A stretch of DNA of 64,000 nt from Embleya hyalina (lineage in GTDB: Bacteria > Actinomycetota > Actinomycetes > Streptomycetales > Streptomycetaceae). The position numbers were made by a program, and so were the translations under genes. Of the stretch, positions 44,025-52,762 are shown piece after piece. Under the pieces are notes generated by a model. That model was not told where the DNA came from. It saw only the letters and a list, made by a program, of their open reading frames with translations, and made no database searches. How positions within the stretch are numbered: the stretch's first letter is position 1; each line of letters starts with the position of its first letter. The stretch lies in NCBI RefSeq assembly GCF_003967355.1, contig NZ_BIFH01000022.1:1-64000 (forward strand), written 5' to 3'.

Positions 44025-44948
44025 ATGAACGATCGACCCGTGACGGAGGAGGCGGCGGATCCCGGCGGCGAGCAGCCGATCGATCCGCGTGCCGAGATCG
44101 GTGAGTTTCTGCGCGGCCGCCGGGGCCGACTGAGACCACAGGACGTCGGGTTGCCGTCCGCCACGAGGCGAAATCGCAGAGTGCCGGGACTTCGCCGCGA
44201 GGAGTTGGCCCAACTCGCCGGTGTCTCGGTCGCCTACCTCACCCGGCTCGAGCAGGGCCGGGGGCCCAACGTTTCGAACGAGGTGATCGACGCGCTCGCC
44301 CGTGCCCTGCGGCTGACCGACAGCGAGCACGCGTACCTCACGCACCTGGTCAAGTGCCAACGCCGCAAGACGCGCATGCCGGAGCAGCAGCACGTGCGCC
44401 CCGCGATCCGGGAACTGCTGGCGTCCATGGAGGGCGTGCCTGCGTACGTGAGCGGATGGCGCTCGGACATCCTCGCCTGGAACCGGACGGCGGCGGCGCT
44501 GTTCGGCGACTGGGACGCGGTGCCGCCTCGGGAGCGCAACTGGGCGCGCCTGTTGTTCCTGCAACCCGAGCATCGTCGACTGTTCGTGGATTGGAAGTCC
44601 AGAGCGGCCGACATCGTCGGCGGCCTTCGCCTGCACGCGAGCTGCCATCCCGATGATCCACAACTCTCCGCACTCGTGGGCGAGTTGTCAGTGAAAAGTG
44701 AGGAATTTCGCCGCATGTGGGCCGGTCACGACGTCCGGGAGAACAACTTCGGCGTGCGGAGCCTGCGACACCCCTTGGTGGGTGACCTCACCCTCTCCTT
44801 CGAGACGCTGCCACTGTCCGACGGTTCCGAGCAGTCGCTGACCGTCCATCACGCCGAGCCCGGCTCCGTCTCGGCGGAGAACCTGCGCCTGCTGGCCAGT
44901 TGGGGTGCGGACGCCGCGGTCCCCCAGTCCGATCTGCGACGGCTCTGA
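44025..44948 (+). CDS. XRE-family regulator with MmyB-type ligand domain
   Basis: A 307-residue regulator. Residues ~20-90 form the Cro/CI-type HTH: FLRGRRGRLRPQDVGLP, VPGLRREELAQLAGVSVAYL, TRLEQGRGPNVSNEVIDALA. Residues ~115-300 form the MmyB-like PAS-fold domain, with VPAYVSGWRSDILAWNRTAA and NWARLLFLQPEHRRLFVDW as its hallmarks. Such regulators are abundant in streptomycetes and usually control an adjacent dehydrogenase or fatty-acid-related gene. It converges with the second XRE gene at 45039. The start at 44025 fits the family. Confidence 0.9.
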   Translation: MNDRPVTEEAADPGGEQPIDPRAEIGEFLRGRRGRLRPQDVGLPSATRRNRRVPGLRREELAQLAGVSVAYLTRLEQGRGPNVSNEVIDALARALRLTDSEHAYLTHLVKCQRRKTRMPEQQHVRPAIRELLASMEGVPAYVSGWRSDILAWNRTAAALFGDWDAVPPRERNWARLLFLQPEHRRLFVDWKSRAADIVGGLRLHASCHPDDPQLSALVGELSVKSEEFRRMWAGHDVRENNFGVRSLRHPLVGDLTLSFETLPLSDGSEQSLTVHHAEPGSVSAENLRLLASWGADAAVPQSDLRRL

Positions 44949-45038
44949 ACCGATCGAAGGCGACGGGGTACCACCGCGAGAGGGCACCCGGACCGCCACT
45001 GCGCGTGCGGGCGGCGAGCGGTGCCCTCGCCGAGAACG

Positions 45039-45941
45039 TCAGCCTCGACCCACCTCGTCGATCATCAGGTCCGCCGCTTCCTCCGCACCCGGGAGGACCG
45101 CCGGATCCGGTGACGTCCACGAACGCAGGAGCTGCAACCCCGCCTCGGCGGCGCCGTCCGCCCGCGGACTGAACGTGACCAGCCGTCGACCCGGATCCCC
45201 TACCAGGTCCAGGTTCTCGTAGTGCAGGTCGAGCACCCCCACTGCGGGATGGCGAAACGTCTTGGTGCCGTGGGAGCGCTGTTCGACGTCGCCGGTGTCC
45301 CGGAATCCCCGAAACTCCGTGCTTCCCGCCGAAAGCTCCGCGATCAGGGCGGCCAGTTCCCGGTCCCCCGGTCGAAGCCCCTCCGCGAGTCCGAGTTGAG
45401 CCGCCGTCGCGGCCGCGACCTCGTCCCATTCGACGTAGAAGTCGCGCGCTTCCGGATCCAGGAAGAGATAGCGAGCGAGATTGCGGGCGGCCGGCTCGAC
45501 GGTCGCGATCCCCACGAACAGGCGCAGCGCGAGCGCGTTCGCCGCGAGTACGTCGAATCGATCGTTGACCACCAGTGCCGGGACACGATCCATCAGGGCG
45601 AGCACGCGTTGTAGCTCGGGACGTATGCGGGAAGCGGCCGGAGGCGACTCGCTCGCACACTCGCGTCGAGGGTGCGCCAGTGCGCGCAGGTGGTTACGCT
45701 CCGCACGGTCGAGCCCGAGTTCGCGGGCGAGCGCGTCCAATACGGCGTCCGAGGGGCGAACCGCCCGACCCTGTTCGAGGCGCTGGTAGTACTCCACGCT
45801 GATGCCGGCGAGTTGGGCCAGTTCCTCGCGGCGCAGGCCCGGAACCCGACGCCGACCGCCACCTCGCAGGCCCGCGCTTTGGGGGGCGACCCTCGCACGT
45901 CGCGACTGCAGGAATCCACCCAGTGTCTGCGGAACGTCCAC
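45039..45941 (-). CDS. XRE-family regulator with MmyB-type ligand domain
   Basis: A 300-residue regulator: HTH at about 8-80 (FLQSRRARVAPQSAGL, VPGLRREELAQLAGISVEYY, QRLEQGRAVRPSDAVLDALA) and MmyB-like domain at about 110-280 (VPALVVNDRFDVLAANALAL, ARNLARYLFLDPEARDFYVEW). It is a distant paralogue of the gene at 44025. It is divergent from the dienelactone-hydrolase gene at 46079, 137 bp away, and is the likely regulator of that two-gene unit. Confidence 0.9.
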   Translation of the reverse strand: MDVPQTLGGFLQSRRARVAPQSAGLRGGGRRRVPGLRREELAQLAGISVEYYQRLEQGRAVRPSDAVLDALARELGLDRAERNHLRALAHPRRECASESPPAASRIRPELQRVLALMDRVPALVVNDRFDVLAANALALRLFVGIATVEPAARNLARYLFLDPEARDFYVEWDEVAAATAAQLGLAEGLRPGDRELAALIAELSAGSTEFRGFRDTGDVEQRSHGTKTFRHPAVGVLDLHYENLDLVGDPGRRLVTFSPRADGAAEAGLQLLRSWTSPDPAVLPGAEEAADLMIDEVGRG

Positions 45942-46078
45942 GTCCTCCAGTATGCCGTCACGACGCGGAACCAGGGTGGCCCTGCCGGTACCCGTACAAC
46001 CGGGGTACTGGGTGGAGTCGACGACCCCGGTCAGGCTCGGATCACGCTCACTCGCATCGACCTTCGAGGATCACGATC

Positions 46079-46828
46079 ATGTGCCACCCCATCGGAAGCC
46101 GCCCGCCCGCCTCTCCCGTCGTCACCGGCTCCGTCGCCAACCAGGGGCCCGTGGCCCTCACCGCCGCCGACGGCAACCGTTTCGGCGCGTATCGGGCCGC
46201 GCCGGCCGTACCGAACGGAATCAACATCGTGCTGCTCCCCGATGTCCGAGGACTGCATCCCTTCTACGAGGACCTCGCCCGTCGTTTCGCCGAGGCCGGA
46301 TTCCACACCGTGGTCTTCGACTACTACGGCCGTTCCGCAGGCCTGTCGCCGCGTCGGGACGACTTCGACGGTCTCAAGCACCTGCCGCTGCTCAGCGCCG
46401 ATCACGTGGACGCCGACGTCGCGGCGGTCGTCGCGGCACTGCGCGCGGACAGTCCCGGGCCGGTCTTCACCGTCGGGTTCTGCCTGGGTGGGAGTCATTC
46501 GTGGCGGCAGGCGGCGAGCCAGGCCGGCCTGGCCGGCGCGATCGGCTTCTACGGGCCACCGCGTTTCTTCGACAACGCCACGGCGGAACTGTCCGCGCCG
46601 CTGCTCATGTTGTTGGCCGGCGACGACGTCGCGACCTCCCGCAATGAGTTCGAGACGCTCGCCGCCGGGTTCGACCGCGCAGGCAAGGACTATGAGATGC
46701 ACGTGTACGAGGGTGCGCCGCACTCCTTCTTCGACGTGGCCTTCGACGAGTGGACTGGTGCCTGTGTCGATGCGTGGCACCGTGTGCTCGACTTCACTGC
46801 CCGAAACTCGACGAGGGCGGTGGCATGA
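46079..46828 (+). CDS. Dienelactone hydrolase family protein
   Basis: A 249-residue alpha/beta hydrolase. VLLPDVRGLHPFYEDLARRF is the conserved strand-loop after the first beta strands; C135 in GFCLGG is the nucleophile, which is Cys in dienelactone hydrolases; the Asp in LAGDDVA and the His in EGAPHSFF complete the triad. Dienelactone hydrolase opens the lactone formed in chlorocatechol and related ring-cleavage pathways, but many homologues act on other esters. The ATG has GAGGA about nine bases upstream. Its stop overlaps the next start (ATGA). Confidence 0.88.
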   Translation: MCHPIGSRPPASPVVTGSVANQGPVALTAADGNRFGAYRAAPAVPNGINIVLLPDVRGLHPFYEDLARRFAEAGFHTVVFDYYGRSAGLSPRRDDFDGLKHLPLLSADHVDADVAAVVAALRADSPGPVFTVGFCLGGSHSWRQAASQAGLAGAIGFYGPPRFFDNATAELSAPLLMLLAGDDVATSRNEFETLAAGFDRAGKDYEMHVYEGAPHSFFDVAFDEWTGACVDAWHRVLDFTARNSTRAVA

Positions 46829-47235
46829 ACGACCGACTCGCCCTCGGCCTGGCACGACAGGCGGAACTCGCCGGCCCCGACGATCGGCGGCGGGACACCT
46901 ACGCACGGGTCGCCCGGATCGCGCCCGACCTGCCCCGACTGGCCATCGAGTTCGCCTGGGGCGACATCCACCGCCGTCCCGGCCTGGACGCCGCGAGACG
47001 CGAACTGGTCGTCCTGGGCGCGTTGATCGCCTTGGGCGGCGTGCACGCACAGATCGAATCCCACCTGGATTCCGCCCTCAACGCGGGCCTGTCGCCCGGG
47101 GAACTGGTGGAGGCCATCATGCAGGCTCTGCCCTACGCGGGCTTCCCGAGGGTCTTCGCCGCCATGGACCTCGCGTGCGATGTCTTCGAACGCCGCGGCG
47201 TGGTCCCGGCGCGACCCCCGGACATGAAGGAGTGA
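46825..47235 (+). CDS. Carboxymuconolactone decarboxylase-like protein
   Basis: A 136-residue helical protein. ARRELVVLGALIALGGVHAQ and ESHLDSALNAGLSPGELVEAIMQALPYAGFPRV match the CMD/AhpD-like fold, but the position that carries CxxC in AhpD is not cysteine, so it is CMD-like rather than a peroxidase partner. Coupling to a dienelactone hydrolase echoes the protocatechuate/chlorocatechol lower pathway, though other genes of that pathway are absent here. Confidence 0.85.
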   Translation: MNDRLALGLARQAELAGPDDRRRDTYARVARIAPDLPRLAIEFAWGDIHRRPGLDAARRELVVLGALIALGGVHAQIESHLDSALNAGLSPGELVEAIMQALPYAGFPRVFAAMDLACDVFERRGVVPARPPDMKE

Positions 47236-47237
47236 GC

Positions 47238-47461
47238 ATGAGCCTCGGAGCGGACCGTCTCGCCATCGCCGACGTCCCGGGATCCCCGGTGGTCGTCGTC
47301 GACGGGGACGACGGCGAGCTCACCGCCCCGTTCCGGGCCGTCCACACCTTGGTCCATCGCGACGGGGACCGGGACGGGCCCGAGACCGCGGGGCGGTGCG
47401 CCGATCCGGACACCGCCCCGGGCCGATCGCGCCCCAGGCGCTCGCCCCGACGAGTCGGGCC
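47238..47461 (+). pseudogene. Truncated third cistron of the hydrolase unit
   Basis: An ATG at 47238, with AAGGAG nearby, begins MSLGADRLAIADVPGSPVVV and continues plausibly to about AVHTLVHRDGD, then decays into Arg/Pro-rich sequence running into the 3' end of the convergent acetyltransferase. Good initiation signals and a coding-like beginning suggest a gene cut short. No family is recognised from ~40 residues. Confidence 0.35.
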
Positions 47462-48019
47462 TCACAGACGCTCCCAGTCGGCTCGGGTGAGTTCGTACTC
47501 GACGTCGCCCTGCTCGGAGCCCTCGATCTCCTCGGGCCAGTCCTCGAAGAAGGTGCGGACGAAGGTCAGGCCCGCCTTTTCCATCACGCGCCGGGAACCC
47601 GTGTTGACCGTCATCGTGTTGGCGGTCACTCGCTGGACCCCGAGTTCGTCGAAGCCCTTGTGGATCAGGGCACGGGAGCCCTCGGTGGCGTACCCGCCGC
47701 CCCAGGCCGCCTTGCGCAGCCGGTAGCCGAGTTCGACCACCGCGGGGCTGTTGTCAACGAGGGGGCGAAAAGCGAACCAGCCCATGAACGAACCATCTGC
47801 TCGGTCTTCGGCGATCCAGAACCCTGGGTGTCCCAGGCCCGGATAGACCCGGAGGAACTTCGGCACGGTCTCCGTCTCGATCGATTCGCGAGTCGTCGGC
47901 CGGCCGCCGTTGATGAAGCGCATGACGTCGGGATCGTTGTGCAGGGCGAACAGGTGGTCGACGTCGGTTTCGGTGAACCTGCGCAACACGAGCCGATCGG
48001 TTCCCAGGAACATGTTCAT
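47462..48019 (-). CDS. GNAT-family acetyltransferase
   Basis: A 185-residue GNAT of the RimJ/RimL type. TDRLVLRRFTETDVDHLFAL is the N-terminal helix-strand; FWIAEDRADGSFMGWFAF is beta-4; VELGYRLRKAAWGGGYATEG carries the Q/R-x-x-G-x-G/A acetyl-CoA loop, here KAAWGGGYA; VQRVTANTMTVNTGSRRVMEKAGL is the C-terminal motif. Family members acetylate N-terminal amines of ribosomal proteins or small molecules. The start at 48019 (MNMFLG) is chosen over upstream codons. It converges with the dienelactone-hydrolase unit. Confidence 0.9.
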   Translation of the reverse strand: MNMFLGTDRLVLRRFTETDVDHLFALHNDPDVMRFINGGRPTTRESIETETVPKFLRVYPGLGHPGFWIAEDRADGSFMGWFAFRPLVDNSPAVVELGYRLRKAAWGGGYATEGSRALIHKGFDELGVQRVTANTMTVNTGSRRVMEKAGLTFVRTFFEDWPEEIEGSEQGDVEYELTRADWERL

Positions 48020-48530
48020 GGTGCGATCCTCGCCCGTGCCGACTGCCTCTGCCAGGCAATATCCGCCGGGTCGACCACCGCTCGTCGCCCGACCACGTGG
48101 ACCACGTCGAGAGCGGACCCGTTCCGGGGTCGGCCCCATCCTGCGGATCGACATCGGAACGGGCCCCGACCCGGTCGGACCGCAGCCGGCGTGACGTCGT
48201 TCCCGAGCGAGTTCGAGCGGGTCCGGGTCGCCAGGCTCACCGGACCCGACGACCCGGCCCTGTTCCGCCCCTGCGCCCGGGCCGGCATGCACTTGGGGCC
48301 GCGAAGCGTCGGCGACGTCATCGACCGGGCTTCGACACCATTGCGCGCCGGTCTCGATGGCCCGACGGAATGTGCTCACGACCCGTCGGGCCACTACCTG
48401 GTCCGCGAAGTGGCCCACACCCTTGATCGGGCGTGCGGACCGACGAGTCCCCGGCGCCGCGCGCCGTCGCCGGGATCGAGGGTGGTCCGAAGTGACGGCC
48501 GGTCGGGTGTGGGACGCGGTGGTCGGGTGG
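48020..48530. other. Gap between acetyltransferase and SnoaL genes
   Basis: About 510 bp. A plus-strand frame starting with GTG at 48191 reads like protein at first (FPSEFERVRVARLTGPDDPA, AGMHLGPRSVGDVID) but becomes Arg/Pro-rich and overlaps the SnoaL gene end. It may be a degraded gene; no family is recognised. The acetyltransferase promoter should lie near 48020-48100. Confidence 0.35.
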
Positions 48531-48947
48531 TCAGTCGGCCGGGGTTTGGTCGCTCGGAAGGAGGGTGAAGGAGTGGTGTTCGTGGGTGACGGTCCAGCGG
48601 CCGCTTGTCTTGGTGAGGCCGAGGGTCAGGCGTAGGCGGCGGTCGGGGTGGCGTTCGAAATCGGTGTGGTCGCCGCAGCGCAGCAGGGCGATCGCGAAGG
48701 CGACGTCGGTGCCGGCGGTGATCTCCAGCGACTCGATCTCGAAGACCGCGCCGGACGCCTGCCATTCGAAGAAACCGGGCCAGGTTTCGGCGTATTCCTC
48801 GATGCCGCGCACACCCTGCTCGGGGGGCGGGACGTCGAACATGACGATGTCGGGCGCGTGGTCGGCCAACACGGTGGGCAGGTCGCCGTCGTGCACGGCG
48901 CCGGCCCAGCGTTCGATGAGATCACGGATCAGCTGTTCGTCGTTCAT
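48531..48947 (-). CDS. SnoaL/DUF4440-like protein
   Basis: A 138-residue single-domain protein of the NTF2-like fold: MNDEQLIRDLIERWAGAVHD then DLPTVLADHAPDIVMFDVPP is the opening helix-hairpin, GIEEYAETWPGFFEW follows, and RWTVTHEHHSFTL is the closing strand. Such proteins include polyketide cyclases, isomerases and small-ligand binders; the catalytic residues cannot be assigned. The start at 48947 is ATG. No polyketide genes are nearby. Confidence 0.88.
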   Translation of the reverse strand: MNDEQLIRDLIERWAGAVHDGDLPTVLADHAPDIVMFDVPPPEQGVRGIEEYAETWPGFFEWQASGAVFEIESLEITAGTDVAFAIALLRCGDHTDFERHPDRRLRLTLGLTKTSGRWTVTHEHHSFTLLPSDQTPAD

Positions 48948-49168
48948 GGGAGCGCTCCTCCTCGGCGGCAAGGTGTCCGGGTAGGACTCGCGGAACGGCG
49001 AGAACTCATCGCGGCGGCGCGAGGCCGGGACGAGGGTGGCGCGTTGGGCACACACCATCGGCGAGCAGGTGCCGCGTCGAGCGAAGCGTGCGTCCCCGGG
49101 GCCGTCTGCCCGCAGTCCGAGCCCCCGACCCGACACATCAACCGTGACTGCCGGGTGCCGGTTCGACA

Positions 49169-49595
49169 TCAGCACACGCGAAGGCCGGGAGCTGCCCCGG
49201 TTCCCGCGCCGGATATGCGGTTGGCGGGGAACCATCCCCATCCGTTGTGGCTCCACTTGGTATCGCCCTGGCTCCAGAGCCACCAATAGTTTCTTCTGTC
49301 GTTCCCAGTCCACGGATTCTCGTGACCCGGAAAATAGGACTGGCACACGAACCAGCTCTCCCCCGCCTCCATAATCGCGGTCGGGGAGGCGCCGTACCGC
49401 CAGTCGTACATATTGGATTTCAAATAGGCATAGCAGTACCTGGTGTACTGGAGATTGCCGTTTCCATCCCGCACCCGAGGGCCACTGCCGTAACATCCCG
49501 ACGCGGCCGAGGCGCTCTGGGTGCCGACCACACCCAGACTCAGACAGCAGGCCCGCCGTGACGAACAAGGCGATAAGGATTCTTCGAACGCGCAT
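49169..49595 (-). pseudogene. Secreted Trp-rich protein broken by one base
   Basis: From ATG 49595 the frame gives a signal peptide start, MRVRRILIALFVTAGLL, then turns to nonsense. The adjacent frame continues with LSLGVVGTQSASAASGCYGSG and the full mature protein ending at 49169. Removing one T in the CTGCTGTCTGAG stretch near 49543 restores one open frame of ~140 residues. The mature part has ESWFVCQSYFPGHENPWTGN and HNGWGWFPANRISGAG, matching SWFVCQAW and NNGWGWFPATHI of the intact protein at 58770. Four cysteines may form two disulfides. One added base explains the break, whether mutation or read error. Confidence 0.8.
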
Positions 49596-50407
49596 GGGCT
49601 CTCACTTCCAAAAACGAGGGGCGTCATTGGCGAGTACGCGACCGTCCCGCCACGATTTCGGTGAAGTCTTGCAACCAAGGGGGTATCCGGGGTCGTCGAT
49701 CGAGACCCGGATCGGCAGCCGGCCCTGGGAGGGAAAACCCTCGGAGGGAATTGAAAGGATCGGATGTGTTCGAAGGCCGTGTCGGAGCAGCACGGGGCTT
49801 TTGAGGCGAGATCCGGATCACGGGGGTGTCGGCTATTGCCATTGCCGGAAGCGTCGAAGAGGGCGCTGTTCCGTCGCGACACTGGACGACCAGAATCGGA
49901 TGGCAACTTTCCGGTTCGACTATGCAGATCGTCGTCCCGGCGACGGGATCCTTCTTGGAAAAACGCGCCAACCACCGCTGCCCTGTCGCGAATTGAGCAG
50001 CCCGGCGCACAACCGCGGGTTCCGGTGCTCCGCACGCAGCGGCTCGCCGCGCGCTGCCGGTGTCGGCGGGTTCCGCGACGGGCGCGTGCAGGAGCGCGGT
50101 CGGCATCAGGCCCCGGTGGGTGGGGTGCGCGCGGCCCCGGGTGACGACGTGGTCGACGACCGGAAGGTCCCTGCCCCGAGCTTTACCTGTACGTTCTCGC
50201 GGCACCACAGGCGGACTTGACGGCCTCGCCTCCGGCTCACACCGCCGGCCGCGTCACCACGCGGAGCGCGGATGCGTTCGAACCGGCTGCGGCCGGTGTG
50301 CTGTTCGATGCGTCCCGATCGTCGGTGACGGGCGCGTCGTCGGGTCCAGTTCGGGTCCGTCCGCGTGTGTACTCCCCATACTCCTGGTGCCGGTGGCCGG
50401 TCTCTTC
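49596..50407. other. Long gap, no gene recognised
   Basis: About 810 bp. Both strands have open frames, but their translations are Arg/Pro/Ser-rich and no domain is visible. One minus-strand stretch (RRAAQFATGQRWLARFSKKD, then TTICIVEPESCHPILVVQCR) reads more like protein and may be a remnant. Confidence 0.4.
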
Positions 50408-51337
50408 TCAGTCCGGTCGGGACGGCGCCGCGCGGTAGCGTCCCGGGGTGGTGTGGAACTCGCGGTTGAAGGCGTGGGAGAGGGCGTAGGGGGTGCCGTA
50501 GCCGACTTGGCGGGCGATGGTGGCCAGGGAGTCGGGGGTGTCGCGCAGGAGGGTTGCGGCGAGGGTGAGGCGCCACCAGGTGAGGTAGTTCATCGGGGGG
50601 CGGCCGACCAGGACGGCGAAGCGCCTTGCCAGGGTGGGGCGGGATACGCCGACCTCGGCGGCGAGGCGGTCGTTGGTCCAGGGCGCCGCGGGGTCGGAGT
50701 GCAGAGCCCTGAGTGCGGCGGCGGTCACCGGATCGCCCAGTACGGTCGGCCAGGTTCCCGTCGTGTCCTCGCTCATCCACGCGCGGATCATGTAGACGAG
50801 GAGTAGGTCGAGCAGGCTGGGAACCGCGACGCAGGCCCCGGGCTGCCGTTCGCCCAGTTCCCGGCCCAACAGGTCGATGGCGGACCGGAGCGCGGGATGG
50901 CCGCCCACCTGGTGCGGGAGGTGTACGACCTGGGGCAGCTCGGCCATGAGCGGATGCATCCGGGCGCGGTCGAGCCGGTACTTGCCGCACAACATCCGCA
51001 CTTCGTCGGTGTGCGATTCCGGGTGGTCGGGGGGACGTGTCGCCTGCCACTGCTCGAACGGGACGGCCCGTTCCGGTGCGGCGGCGTCCGGTTCGGTGTG
51101 GCGGTCGGCGATCGTGTGCCCGGCGCCGTGCGGCAGGAGTACCGCGTCGCCGGTGCCGAGCAGGAGCGAGGGGCCGGGGCCGTCGGGCGACAGGCGGCAT
51201 CCGCCCTTGAGTACGACGTGGAAACCCGCCCCGTCGTACGGGGCAAGCCGGGTGCACCAGCTTCCGCTGATGCCGACGCGGGTGCAGGAGGGGCGCCCGA
51301 TCCGTACGGCGCCTATCGCGTCGCTCACGACATCCAT
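50408..51337 (-). CDS. AraC-family regulator with cupin sensor
   Basis: A 309-residue regulator. The N-terminal ~180 residues form a cupin-like domain (GAGFHVVLKGGCRLSPDG, TGDAVLLPHGAGHTIADR); the C-terminal ~100 hold two HTH units: DPAAPWTNDRLAAEVGVSRPTLARRFA and LATIARQVGYGTPYALSHAFNREF, ending in GRYR. This is the AraC subgroup with an AraC_binding_2/cupin_6 domain, often paired with NAD(P)H- or hydrolase-type genes. It is divergent from the metallo-beta-lactamase-fold gene, about 100 bp away, which it probably controls. Confidence 0.9.
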   Translation of the reverse strand: MDVVSDAIGAVRIGRPSCTRVGISGSWCTRLAPYDGAGFHVVLKGGCRLSPDGPGPSLLLGTGDAVLLPHGAGHTIADRHTEPDAAAPERAVPFEQWQATRPPDHPESHTDEVRMLCGKYRLDRARMHPLMAELPQVVHLPHQVGGHPALRSAIDLLGRELGERQPGACVAVPSLLDLLLVYMIRAWMSEDTTGTWPTVLGDPVTAAALRALHSDPAAPWTNDRLAAEVGVSRPTLARRFAVLVGRPPMNYLTWWRLTLAATLLRDTPDSLATIARQVGYGTPYALSHAFNREFHTTPGRYRAAPSRPD

Positions 51338-51438
51338 GGGCTCAGGGTATCCATGAGTCGAAGGAGTGAGATGTACGCGTATCCGGATGAGCTTTCGAGA
51401 CATTGAGAGCTTCATCCATGCTTTCTAGGGTCGACGGC

Positions 51439-52353
51439 ATGGACACCGAGAACGCACCGAGCATCGTGCTGGGAGACGTCGAGATCATCCGCCTTGTGGA
51501 GTGGCAGGGGCCGTACATACCGGCCCGCACGCTGGTGCCCGACGCGCTGGAGGGGTTGTGGGAGGAGAACCGCGACCGGCTCGCCCCGGACCACTGGAAC
51601 CCGGACGACGACCAGGCGGTGGTCGCGTTGCAGACGTGGATCCTGCGCAGCGGCGGCCGAATCATCGTGGTGGACCCGGGGGTGGGTAACGATCGTGAGC
51701 GTCCGGGGTCGGTGTTTCACCATTGGCGCAGCGACTTCCCCGACCGGCTGACTCGGCGGACCGGAATCCGCCCCGAGGACGTGGACATCGTGGTCGACAC
51801 CCACCTCCACGCCGACCACGTCGGCTGGAACACCACGGGCCCCGCGGGCGAGTGGGTACCGACGTTCCCCAATGCCCGATACCTGCTGCCCGCCGCCGAC
51901 GACTTCCACTTCGGCCCGGCCAACGCGTACGGGGGCGGACTGCGCGTGGACGACCGGCTGATCTACGAGGACAGCATCGCTCCCCTTCACCGGGCCGGAC
52001 AGGTCGTATCGTGGGACGGCACCCACCGCATCGACGCCGCACTCACACTGGAATCGGCCCCGGGCCACACACCCGGCTCCTCCGTGCTGCGCGTCGACTC
52101 CGGGGGCGAACGGGCGGTCCTGGTCGGCGACTTGGTCCACAACCCGGTACAGATCCTCGCCCCCGCGTGCAGCAGTTGCCTGTGCCTGGACCCGGTAGGG
52201 GCGGCGGCCAGTCGGCGGCGCGTACTCGAACGGGCGGTCGACGAGCGGGAGTTGGTCATCCCCGCGCACTTCGGTGGAGCGGGCGCCGTGGAGGTCCGAC
52301 GCGCGGGGAGCGGCCTCACCCTCGGACCGTGGGCCGCCTACCGCACGCTGTGA
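51439..52353 (+). CDS. Metallo-beta-lactamase-fold hydrolase
   Basis: A 304-residue MBL-fold enzyme. H122-L-H-A-D-H127 (T-H-L-H-A-D-H) is the zinc-binding motif, SAPGHTPGSSVLR supplies the third His, LVGDLVHNPVQI the bridging Asp and ELVIPAHFGG the last His. This arrangement fits the lactonase/glyoxalase-II-like branch, which includes AHL lactonases; the substrate is not evident. The start at 51439 was preferred; an ATG at 51403 would add 12 residues. It is divergent from the AraC gene. Confidence 0.9.
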   Translation: MDTENAPSIVLGDVEIIRLVEWQGPYIPARTLVPDALEGLWEENRDRLAPDHWNPDDDQAVVALQTWILRSGGRIIVVDPGVGNDRERPGSVFHHWRSDFPDRLTRRTGIRPEDVDIVVDTHLHADHVGWNTTGPAGEWVPTFPNARYLLPAADDFHFGPANAYGGGLRVDDRLIYEDSIAPLHRAGQVVSWDGTHRIDAALTLESAPGHTPGSSVLRVDSGGERAVLVGDLVHNPVQILAPACSSCLCLDPVGAAASRRRVLERAVDERELVIPAHFGGAGAVEVRRAGSGLTLGPWAAYRTL

Positions 52354-52379
52354 ATGTGCGGTCCAGCGGACGTCCTCGG

Positions 52380-52486
52380 CCACTGGAACTCCGATCAGCC
52401 TGCGTCCGTGGGCCGAGCATCCGGCTGCGGCTCGTTTCGGATCCGGAAACCACGCGTCGGTCGGACTGGTACGAGGCCGTGCGTGG
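52380..52486 (+). pseudogene. Internally deleted alpha/beta hydrolase remnant
   Basis: The DNA resembles two separated parts of the hydrolase fragment at 33275: GGAACTCCGATCAG...GGGCCGAG (coding GTPISLRPWAE) and, after a gap, CCACGCG...GGTCGGACTGGTACG (coding TRWSDWY in the original frame). About 60-70 bases that lie between them in the other copies are missing, and the frame is lost. This is a third, heavily decayed copy. Confidence 0.7.
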
Positions 52487-52692
52487 ATTGGATCCGCGTG
52501 CACGGCCGCACCGATGTGCGGAGCGACGGGGTTCGGGCGCTCGTCTCGCAGGCAGGGTGTGGGTGGTGTCTTCGGGGTCGGCAGCAGCCGCGAGCACGCC
52601 GTGGATCGACGGCGGTAACCACCAGCGCGACCGGCGTCATGTCGCTCGTTCCGGGGCGACATGCGCGGGCGTCCGCGCTGGGATTGCGAATC

Positions 52693-52706
52693 CGGACCAC
52701 AGTCCG
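52693..52706 (+). promoter_or_regulatory. Operator 1 of rhodanese gene
   Basis: CGGAC-N4-GTCCG inverted repeat (CGGACCACAGTCCG), directly followed by TTAATC that could be a -10 element. Confidence 0.6.
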
Positions 52707-52727
52707 TTAATCTCGGGAGAACACAAG

Positions 52728-52741
52728 CGGACTGAAGTCCG
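52728..52741 (+). promoter_or_regulatory. Operator 2 of rhodanese gene
   Basis: CGGACTGAAGTCCG, a 6-bp inverted repeat with two-base spacer, 21 bp before the rhodanese ATG. Its centre is 35 bp from operator 1. The pair brackets the presumed start of transcription. Confidence 0.65.
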
Positions 52742-52762
52742 TTTTCTTTGGAAGGTAGGACC

